Of a DNA stretch of 64,000 nucleotides, positions 40,721 to 52,700 are shown one piece after another. Under the pieces are notes generated by a model. That model was given only the letters and a program-made list of their open reading frames with translations. It did no database searches and was not told where the DNA came from. This stretch comes from Druceiella hillmani. Lineage: Eukaryota; Arthropoda; Insecta; Lepidoptera; Hepialidae. Within the stretch, counting starts at the first letter, position 1, and each line of letters begins with the position of its first letter. Location of the stretch: NCBI GenBank assembly GCA_039881145.1, contig JAYKKI010000016.1, positions 6,163,001 to 6,227,000 of the forward strand. The letters run 5' to 3'. Both the position numbers and the translations under genes were made by a program.

Positions 40721-43700
40721 CACACACACACACACACACATATATACTGATATTATCGATACTGCAATACTGCCTCCTAAGTAACAACTGATTTAAGGTT
40801 TAATTTTCAATATTAGTCAAGTTGAAGTTGCACCTTATTGCAACTGTTAATATACGGTATTGCAGGATCACCGACGATGTACCTTATTTAGCTAGTTTAT
40901 AAATTCAGTAGCTATACAAACATTAAATAATTTGGGTGTGGCTTAGCACTAATCTAAGTGAGCACTATAATCGATTGAATACACTTGTCTGGAAGGCATT
41001 ATGTCCAGCAATGGTTAATTTATGTAACTTTTGAGGTTGCAAGTCAGAACTATTTTGACACAACTACGTATAGACCAATGCAGATGTCAGTGGTAGAAGG
41101 GATTTGTCATATTTTTCATGTTTGGATTTTTGATTCATGTTTTAAAATTTTCTTGTCCTATATTCAGTACATTAAAAATTATACAAGTGTTTAGCAATTA
41201 TACAAGTGTAATTTACATAATATGCAGTAACGCGTTTGCATATCATTTGCGTAATACTTGCAATTAAAAAACTTTCATAGCAATTTTCTAAAAATCATTA
41301 TTTTGTTACATATTTACATATCCCCTTCATCCACTCACATTCTCAATAGACATTTAATTTTAAACTAAACTTGTAAACAAAATGTAAAAAGGAAAGTAAA
41401 ACATTATTAATAAACAAAATTTGTGATATTGCAAATTTATGAAAACTATTCTAAGTATCCTTTTGAATAGTTTGTAACCCTAATGGTTTGTGAATTGTGA
41501 AGTATTTAGTATTTTTTTAAACACCATTTTGTTTAAGAGTCACATATAGACATGGCAGACATTTTTACATATTGGTTTGTCATATAGTCAGGCACTCAAA
41601 TCAAATTATCATTGTAATGACTGCTGTAAATTTAGTGTAACTTTTATAGATAGAAAGTCATAAGAAAAATATATAGAAATGTTGAAGCGTTGGTTGTCAT
41701 AGTTTAAATTGAATGTTTTGTTATTATAATTGTAATAATTAATCGTTAACAATGTCTGCTAAATTTTTTTTCGCTCATTCCAGGATGGCGACTTGTGCAA
41801 CGTAGATGTCACCGTGTACCACAGAGGTTTTCATGGTGATCTGAACGAAACTTTTTTCGTTGGAAATGTGTCTGAACAAAAAAAGAACCTTGTGAAGGTT
41901 ACATATGAATGCTTATCAAAAGCTATAGAAATTGTGAAGCCGGGCGAAAAATATAGGGAAATAGGCAATGTTATACAGAAGCATGCGCAGGCGAACGGGT
42001 TCAGCGTTGTACGTTCTTATTGCGGGCACGGCATCCACAGACTGTTTCACACAGCACCGAATGTTCCTCATTACGCCAGTAAGTACAAAATTAATGTTAA
42101 TACATTAACCCTATTACCTCAAATGTCCTTAGCTCCTAAATGTCTGATCAAATTGAATTGGTGAGTAAATCACCATCGAGTGTCGATTGAAGAAGTCGAT
42201 GTTCTTAAACTTTCTTGCACTTATACTATCTTCTCTTCTTTCTCTTTCTTTATTTTTGCCACGGAGTTGAAAATTTACATTTGTCCTTCAGTTACTGTTC
42301 AAAATGTATAATCAATTTGTATGTTATTCAAATAAGTTTACGTAGAAATATTATTCACCGGAAGTAATTTGCTGCATAAAATAGGTAAATATTCGATAAA
42401 AGTTTCATGCTTCATAAATGGAGGAAAAACTTAAATTGGTTCATAGTATTTATGTACATATTGTGTATCATAATATTTTATATGAATATTGTGCATACTT
42501 TAGGAGCAAAACTTTTCAACAGCATATACATGTTAATAAGGATACAACTGACAGACTTTAATTATTTTGAGAAATAAACAATTATAATTTACTTGTATGA
42601 AAGTCCCATCTGCATAAATTTGAATTGATTTAAAAATATTGTGTTGTTATTGACCTTGTTCAATAACATTACATTGACTTAAGGTTCATTCCTCTAGAGT
42701 TTCCTTCATTAGCAAGCCAAACTTGAGCATGATATTTATATATGTGTCGTTAAATTAGTATAGCAAGCTAGCTTCTATAGGTTCCTTAGAAAAGAAATAA
42801 GATGATTAATTGATTATAATAATTAATAAAATGGTTTTGTATCTTATCCTATTGTTGAGTTAAAATATTTAATGTTATCACAAAGATTAAGCATCCGATA
42901 GCACATGCACACAAGCACCCTGTGGCATTATCAAAGCGATATCGTTGGTAGATACTGCAATATCGCATAACTAAGATCTAATTTTCAATATTAGTCAAGT
43001 TGAAGCTACACCATATTACAATCGTTAGTTACTAGATATTTGGCTTTGTATGGTGTATAAATTTAATAGCCATACAAGCAATAAATAATTGTGGAGTACC
43101 TTAACACTAACCTAAGTGATCTGGCATGAGATGTGAATAACGATTAAAATTAATGTTTAAAAAATATGAGGCATTCTTTCATCAATTCGTGGTATTATTG
43201 AAAAAAATTATGTCCTTTAATAGGAAAAAACTGAATCACTTGTAAACTAATTCTAAATAAAGGAGAAAGGCGAAAATGGGTTTTGGTATTACAGAAATAG
43301 AATGTAATTTTTAAAAACGTTTTTAGAATGTAAAATGGCAAAGAACCCAGAGATTATAACAATACAAAAAGAAAGCTACTTTATAACTCGCGTATATTTA
43401 TTTTATATTTGAAGAATGGTATGGAATAAAAATACTGATAAAAACTTAATGGAACAGGCAATAACATTTTGTATAAAAAAAATGTATAATTCCACATAAA
43501 ATTAAAAATCATAAATTTTTGGTATTATCCCCTTTACTCAGGACTGCCGTAAACACCATTTAGGTTTTAATGATCAGTGAGTAAGACTACAGTAAAAATT
43601 ATCTAACTTTTCAAACCAAAGCACTCCTCTGTCGTAACACTCTTATTGCCTCTACTTGACTATGGAGATGTATGTTACCGAGATCTTACTGAGAATCGTC

Positions 43701-46700
43701 TTAAAATATTAGAACTTTTTCAAGTACATCTGCTACGTTTTTGGTTGCAAAAAATATGAACACATTTCTCAGTTTAGAGCGTATTTTAAATGCATGGGTC
43801 TATGATTGACGCAATCTGTATATTTTTACACTCCTTTACAATATTTTTTACAATCAAATGTATCCAACATATCTCTGAAGCAGCTTTAGTTACTTGTCTG
43901 TTCACCGTATTAGACTACCCTCAGAAAATTCACTCCTTAATCCCAAATATCCAACCACCTTTCTACAAAATTTCTGCTCTGTCCAAGCTGTGAAACTTTG
44001 CAATCAACTGGATCCAGATACTAGGAAATCGCCCTCTATAAATGTTTTCAAAGACCGTAAGAAAAAATTGTTTCTCTCATAATGCATTAATGCTACCTTT
44101 AATCCATTTTGTACCCCTTTACTCATACCATGTGGAGATTTATATTTAATAATTTAATTTTCTGTTTGTATTTGGTCTTGTTTTTTTCTTATTTAGTTTT
44201 ATATTGGATATTTTCTTGCTTTTTATTAATATTCCGGTATGAAAATTTTGTAACAGATTTGGTTTATGAATATCTTTTACAATCTTCCAAATTGCTATAA
44301 ATAAATCAGTCATATGTATGTATATATGTAGTTATATGTGTACATTAAAGTTTAAAATAAATAAATAAATATTATGCTGCATCTTATGGTCAGCATATTA
44401 ACCATTTCAGTGCCAAAGAGCGCCATCGCGCTCGTGCGCGTACTAACTAAATTTGCCAGCGCGATGGTGCTCGCGAAATCAGTTGCTGTTTAGCGCATGT
44501 TAGGGGAGGTCACTCGGACGCATCGCTAATTTTTTATCTATACGTATTACATAAAGTTCAAATTATAATATTAGTATATACAACGTAAAAAGGATCCAGG
44601 AAAAGACTATTTTTAACCCATAATATCGGAATACGAAAATAACTCGTGTGGAAATGATCGTTTTTCAAGTTATGAAGAAAGTGATAGTGGGAGTGACATT
44701 GTGGTGCGCTCACAATTTGGTGTAATGCAAATTTTGAGTGATGGTGATAATAGTGATGAAAACAATTATTTTGCTGATACGGGGGATGTACCGGACTGCG
44801 AAAATGACGATGTGACCTTGATTTCAGTTTTTGTTATAATTTTTGTTCACAATATATATTTCCATAATTTTCTTTGTATTTTATTATCCTTGTAGAAGTT
44901 TTTATTAAGAAAACACAGAAAAAATTCGAAACAAGGGTAAATAATGACATCAAATACAAAAGATTTTTTTGGCATTTTTAAGTATATATGAGTAAAAAAC
45001 CATGGCACTAAAACGGTTAAACTTTTTAAAAGTATTTATAGCTTACATTTCCTACGTTGTTAACAAAAATTTTAGGGTATATAAGAGCTATAACAAAACA
45101 TCGAAATTAATTTACAACGGATGTTAGTTTTTAAATACACGTAAACATACCTGTGTGTATTCATGCGTACTTAAGACTAACATCTTTTTCACTTAACTGT
45201 ATTTAGGTAAAAGGTAGAAATAGTCTAAAGAAGGTTGATTATGAATGGATATGTAAAATGAGCTACTTTTGTGGAATAAGCATAAGTGGTAATGTTGAAT
45301 AAAAAATAGCTTCATTATAATAATTATACAAGTGTTTGATTCAATAATTTATTGAATCAAATATAGCGTCATTATAACGATAAACATTATTTTGTTATAG
45401 CTAATATATGTAGTAATTAGTTTGATAATTGCGCCTGCTGTGTATCCACTTCCTTTATAAATGTTATCTTAGTTATTGTGGTAATAGTTGCTATGGACTG
45501 GAAGATATGCACACATTATATTGTTAAAAATAGTGATTTCATTTATAATAACGTGAAGTATTGTCTTGTAAACAAGTTTTACCTAAGTTAATCTAGTTTA
45601 AAGACCTTAAAATGGCGTATAGATTTATTTACCAACAAATTTCTAAACTTCAAGATTAATATGTTCGGAATGGCCATTGATTTTGAGTGTGCTATGCCAC
45701 ACTGAAATTAATGAAAAAAATCTTTATAACTGGCTGAATTTTATTTTTCTTCAATTACCTTTATTTGTACTACTTTTAACTGTTTTTCACATATAAAAAA
45801 TATTTGAAAATGACTCATTATGTTGGCAACATGTCAAACTACAGTTACACAAATTTAATTCCTTATGTCGACAATGGTCAGTATCTGTGCTGAAGTTACA
45901 TCGTCACAATTAAATAATTATTGAATTAAAATTGATTGATTCAAGTAGAAATAATACTACATCACGTAGTTTCATTTAATTGTGAATAATGAATTTCTAC
46001 AAAATTAACGCCAAATTATTCAATATTCAAAGAAGTTACATCTTTAAATGTCATTTAAGTGTGGATGTCAACATCTTGTAGACACCCAACAACAACATTT
46101 GTACTCTTAATACAAAGTAAATAAAGTTATAAATAAGCTAATGTAACTCTTTTGGAGTTAGTCATTTCGGATGGCCTATTGCGATCTGACGGTTTACATA
46201 TTCCCCAAACTCTGATTGAAGGAATCTTATAGGAGATTGGAAGCCAAATTTCCAATTTATTCAAGAAATGTGTATTATATACCTATATATTTTAGTATAT
46301 GATATATACTCGGAATTTCCGCATGAAGATGTACTTCATGCAGCATGTATCATATAAGAATTTGAATATTATTCACTATCGGTACTTACACTATTAGCTC
46401 CATCTAGCATTTAAATTATATGTGAATTTTAGGACTTTTTAACCCGTATTGCAATACTGGCAATCAAAATAAGAAGGTAGAATCATTTAAAAAAACCACA
46501 GCTATTTAATCGGTTAGTCAGCCACTCCCATCCGATCGGTCACTAGGCCACTTAAATCTTTAGAAATTTCATCTCTGAATTTATTTGTTTGTTTATTGTA
46601 TTATTGTTTGTTTGTACTCATATCACTTCAAATCTATAAGCAATTTATATCGAGTTTTCTGTGAGGTATTCTAAGAATCTGTGTAAGGAACTGAGATATT

Positions 46701-49700
46701 TTGATTTTAAACCATAGACTTGCATATCTCTCTCACTAGCGATAGCATAAACCTTGTAGCCTGTATGAGCAATGTCAAAGACAAAAATCAGTTTAATACA
46801 AAGATTACTCTTAACAATGTCTCAGTAAAACATTTAAATGCAAAATTTATTTTTGTATTTCAAAAATTATCTCCTTTTGAGATAGTGTAAACAAAAATAT
46901 ATGTTTTTAGAAAACAAGGCGATTGGTGTGATGAAACCTGGACACTGTTTCACAATAGAGCCGATGATCAACGAAGGTGTATGGAGAGATGAGCAGTGGC
47001 CGGATCACTGGACTGTGGTTACAGCTGATGGTAGCTGGTCTGCGCAGGTAAATTATTTTATTTATTTATTTGAAAAATTCACATTTATTCATTTTAGAAG
47101 TTTCAATTCTCTAAGCAATACATTAATCTTTCTAGCCTCATATAACTATTAAACCGAACTTATGCTTTGTCTTTAAACATTGTTTAGATTTTGGAACGGG
47201 CACCATGTTAGCTGTCATTAGAATACCTCATTAGCAATTCTTCTACGTTAAAAATTTTTTTTTTCAAAAAAAGTTCAAAAATTTCTGAGAAACCGCTAGT
47301 TTCAACATCTCTAAACAATAAGTTTAAAACAAACATTATGACTCACTTACAAACTATAGTTTCTGGTCTTCGACCTACCAGCTATAGCCATAGCCAGAAA
47401 ATATTTTATTTAATATACAGTCTGCTCTTGCTATTCGCATGGTTTATATTTCTGAAAAAGGCTGTGAATATTGAATTCATGAATAGCGAAAGGATATTAT
47501 ATCGAAATGTATGAGATATTTTTAAAAGTGTTAAAAACAATTTGAAGTATAGAAAATCACTTTTAATTAAGAAGAAAATAAATTGTAACTGTAATAAAAA
47601 TTAACATGACACGTATCACTTAATGAATGAAGTTAAAAGGGGCTCTTCTGCCGCACTACCCATTGCCAAACCCACCAATGTTGTATCACATTGCATATGC
47701 GCGGACCTTAATGAGAAGTGTTTCAACTTAGCCAAATCATAAATTTAAGGTCAAAATTTGTTCTTTACATCGTAAGAAAACTTTTTCCCTAAAACGAATG
47801 GCTCAGGAATCCTAAGCAAATAAATAATTAATTTGTTTATAAAAGTTAATGGTGCTGAAATTTTTTAATCCTGATAATTTTCGTTCAATATATATAGATT
47901 CTCTATATTCATGATTTTTCCATATATTTTTGAATGATAGTTGTGGTAAAAAAGGTGGATGAAAGCAATTTTTGCACATTGTTCCTGAACAAAGTTTAAG
48001 AAAACTCGTAAAAAATATGTATATATGGTTGAATTCGTGTTTGAATAAGCTTTCATTTGACACCCTACATGATAGATAACCTTGAAAGAAAATTTTTTTA
48101 ATTTCCTGATTTACCCCCTGAATTTAACTTAATTAATTACCCCCATCTGGTAACAAAATTGATCCTTTTATGCTTTATGTATATGGGCAATTCTCTGTAC
48201 GCTCGTAATGGCCCATACAGATACTGTCCTGACATATTTTTTAAGCATTTTTGAGAAAAAATAATACTTTTGCTTATTAAAGTAATTATTACTTTTGATG
48301 TATAAGATGGCCGATTAAATTTATACCTATTTTTCGAGTTATTTATAATTTTTTGAAAAATCATAACAGGGGACTGTTAGGTGCAACAAGGGGCTATTTC
48401 GAAAGTAAGAGGGAACTGTCATACGAGACAGGACTGTTTTATATAGAATAAGGTCATATTATTAGTATTAAACATTTATTATCTTTGTGCCATATTTATG
48501 CATCAACGCTATATTTTTAAATTTTCTTTATAAAAAACAAAACAAAAAACATAACTTCTCTTACAAAATTAAAAAAATAAACTGTCATATCATAAACATA
48601 GTATTAGAAATATTTTGTACTTAACCTGAGACCAACTTTTTAGAGTTAAATTATTATTATTACTATAAATTATTAAATGCTGTATGCAGTCTTTTATGAA
48701 ATATCTCAACAATTTGAGATACATATACATGTAATTTGAAATTAGATTTGCAATTAAAGCCTAAGGCTTTTTCTTTATTAAATAAGGCACATATATAATC
48801 ACAATGAATTTAACTCTCGAAAAATATTAGCGTTCACGAACATCTACATGAGTAGGGAAGTTATAAAATATTCTTTTTCTCCTTAGAATCAAGTTAGGAT
48901 TATCCAACTTTTGGATAACTTGATCAAACGACACGTCTGAAATGTCCGTATCATCTATTTTAAAAGTTTGTACTTTATTGTCACAAATCTTCAGAAAAGT
49001 AACTCGTAGTTCATTTTCTTCTTCATCTGTCTCATTAATTACAGTGGCATAACGAGATTCCAAATTTTTCACTAAAAATTTCACAAGAACGTAATGTCCA
49101 GTATTATAACATGAGGTTCAAGTGCCACTGGTTCCCGCTATTTCATCATCAAATGTTTTAGGAGTCGTGTTTGGTGTCAATTTAGCTAAGTCAAAGTCTT
49201 CTTCCGATTCGGCCTCTGTATTATATGTTATATATCTGTATAGTTCCAAGTAAATTGTTACCATTATAAAAAGCATTGTTTTATTACGATACTGCGTGGC
49301 AGGGCCATCGCTCATGAAATATACGCATTTAATGCCAAGTGAAAGAGCTTCGAAAATTAATCGTGGATGTGCCCAAGTGGCAGCAGGTGAATAGGCTATG
49401 TTCTCGGAGACCGTGTAAAAAGAACAGATTGAATTCCCTAAGTAAACTACGACCGTATGCAGACTCAGTTGAATTCGAGAGCCACTGAAATAAAAGGCAT
49501 GTATTTCCTCTGCGTAGTTCGTGCAATAATTTTCACTAAAATCTACATGGAGTAGGACATCCTCGTCTTGTAGAGTTAGCTTTAAGTTGTTCATGGCATT
49601 ATATTGGTGTACTATATTTCTTTCATGGTCAAAGAACTTTATTTGATCTTCCTGCGATTGTGTTAGGCTTTTTAGTCTTGCTATCTTGGATTTCATGCCC

Positions 49701-52700
49701 CTTAGCAATCCACATTTTATATTTCGCAACTTTGCTGTTGTCAAACTCTTTATATTTGGTATTTTTATTGATGCAAATAGAACATGTTCTCAATAAAGAG
49801 TCTACGTTCCTTTTTACTGGCTGCCAGGCTATTACTATCATTTTCAAAAAGATTTTGAACAGTTTGTTTATAACTTTCAGGTATTCTGATCCGTCGAATT
49901 ACAGGTACATTGAGATTATAGTTTTTGCCGCTTCTATAAAGGCACCGCGCTTTCTTCAACAATACTTTTGAACAAGATCACCAGATACTACTTTCTTAAG
50001 TATTTATTTATCTTTGGTATGTTTTAACTTTGAATAATTTTTTTTCAACTGTTTACTAAGAACGTCGCGAAATAACGCTTTCTCAACCACATCTGTTTTC
50101 TTATTAGGCTTATTTAACATCTTAATTATCTTTGTCTTAGGAGTGTCCTCAACATTCTTTTTGTTTCTAGCTTCAAGTCTCGCCGATCTTTTTCTGTATT
50201 TCTCAAGTTTTTTCTGTAAATTTGCAATCTTTCATTTCTCCCTCTCTTCGCTTTTTGGATTGTTTTTTTCTTTGCTGTGAACTAACACTGGATATTGCTG
50301 GGCTTTGGAGCAGGGGAAACCTGAATTGGAACTGGAGTAAAGTGTCTTGAAGGGGGAGTATCTAGCCCAGGATCTAGTAATGGCGTATTTTCATGCGTTA
50401 AACTTATTTAATAACACTGTTCAGTCTCTTTCGTTTAGCTCGGTGTACAGTACAGTGTTCTTTCCACTTCTTTAAGGCACCTCTGTGTTCACGTGGTGTC
50501 ATATCTTTCACTAATTTCCTCAAATTTTCTTTTTCTGTTATTTTCTCTTCCCTTTTTCTTTCATCTCTTCTCTCTTTTGAGGATAATTTTTTCTATGTTG
50601 GTATTTTTTCATTCTGCTTTTCCTTTTTTTTTTGTAAAAATTGCTCTCGGGATAGCTTTTTCTTTTTAGGAGGCATCTCAAGTGTATGCGATCAACCTGT
50701 AACATAATTTACGTTCAGTAAGGCAAATAACCCGAAACATATAATTTTTTAAGCTCTCATGATTCATACACTAATAAAACTTCAACGAGTAAACGAACTT
50801 ACGCAAACAAAACTTTTAAATAATGAATAATATGTAAAATCTACAGTCCCCTGTTGTATTGCCAGACAGGGGACTGTGTATTTTGGTTTAGTTGCATAAT
50901 ATTTACAAAACTATTGGAACATAATTCGTTATGAAGCTACCGATGACTCAAATCACAGGAATAATAATTAAAATATATGTTATAATTAAACTAATTAACA
51001 TTAATAAAATTACTTACCAGAGGACTGTATGTCGTTGCGACCGAGATGCGTACTCTCAGCACGAATGACGCTGTGACACTAAACAAAATGGCGTACTGCC
51101 ACCGTTCTCGACACTGTCACAAACTTCACACTGGTTACGTTCCATTTAACGCCAAAAACAGTTTGTGAACATAACAGTTTTATTGTAGCTTTGAATTTTT
51201 GGCAGAGGACTGTTTGAAAAAACTCTGGACAACATTTACATTACATTACTCAATTTAAAAAATATGTAACGAGACCTTGTTTTATGAAAAAAATGTAATT
51301 GCATTAATCTATTTTTAGATATGAATTTCCAAATTTATGTAGTGTTAACAAGTTTTTTTCAAATATTACCTCTAAATGGGAGTTCTGGGAATAGGACAAC
51401 TAGGGGATTGTATTTTTAGGGCTTTAATAATTTCTAGAAAAAAATGTAAAATTGTTATCGTTATAAATACAATTGCTCTATAAAGTTTCAATGTTTTATT
51501 AAATTAAGAATGATAGTTATTTATTAAATTTTATTTAAAAAAAAACTGTTCAGACGGCAATTTTCGAATTTATAGAGAATCGGCCTTATAATTGAACCAC
51601 CATACTTTTATCTCCCTTCAATTTCAAATTTTTACTGAGAAATAGTTTCTCTTCTGTGACAGATGGATGACACTGAAATTATTCCATTAGTATTCCATGT
51701 TGGCAATTTTATCACGATGCACTAAAAATCAACTCTCCTTGTCGCTGCACTGAATGATATAGCGATAAAAAAAATTTTAACTGAACGCTGAAAGCTCAAA
51801 GACCGAGAGTTGACTGTGCATATAAATTAGGCATACTTTTACTTCTTAATTTCAGTTCAATTTAATCTAAAAGATGAAATAAAAAATATAATTATCTATA
51901 TTTCTAGATCTAATCAAATTTGTATTTGTTCTTTCATTTTAGTTATATAGACATCAAAATAGGGTATTTACAATTTGTATGAAAAAAATATATGATTAAT
52001 ATTTGTCATCTAGGTTAAACTATAACTATATAACTATAATATATTTGGTATAAATATTTATATTAATAATTGAAATCAAAAGTAATATTGTGTTTTCAAA
52101 TTCACAGTTATTAAACAGTGAAACACAAATTGTCTCCCAATTGATGCACAACGCCCATATGCAAATAGATCAAAATGTGCTGACATATGGCCAACTTCAA
52201 GTGATTGTGTGAGCAAGATAGCTCGATCCCATAAATTGAATTCCATTAACAATATTTATCTATTACTATGGAGTGATGAAGTGTGTAAAAGAGATGAGAA
52301 TCTCCCCCTATTAATTTAATTGTTTAGAGCATTGTGACGTCATAATATTTACATATCATGTGATTAAAATGTTTTGACACAAAGCTTTACTTGACTGCAA
52401 TAATAACAGATTTTTGAAGCTGAAAACATGTTTCTCGGACAAAATATCCAAATTGTAGGTTAATTGATAGGTCATCTTGAATAATTTCAAATACTTTTAA
52501 AAAAAATATGTTAGTTATTAACTAACTACAGGATTATGTGTAGAGTAAAACAAGATAGAAATCTCTTTAAAGAAATTAAAAATTGTTAAAGGTCTTAATC
52601 GCCGTTTGATCAATTACATGGAAGGTCAAGAAAGTAATGAATGTGTCAAATGTGCGAAAAAGTGTAATGTCAAAAGATAATGGAACTGACAAGTATGTGC

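Larger units (their letters stand above)
48368..51411 (-). mobile_element. Antisense element with repeated AGGGGACTGT motifs
   Basis: Eight copies of an (A)GRGGACTGT-type motif lie only at the two ends of this 3-kb stretch. They are at 48368, 48409, 48429, 50843 (inverted), 50868, 51019, 51204 and 51402 (one mismatch). Between them on the minus strand is a broken transposase-like gene. Short subterminal motif clusters of this kind are typical transposase-binding sites of several DNA transposon superfamilies. Precise termini and target duplication could not be found. It lies in METAP1 intron 5, opposite in direction to the gene. Confidence 0.55.

Noticed and set aside
49660..49971. 103-codon plus-strand open frame
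   Set aside because: It is the complementary shadow of the minus-strand transposase-like pseudogene.
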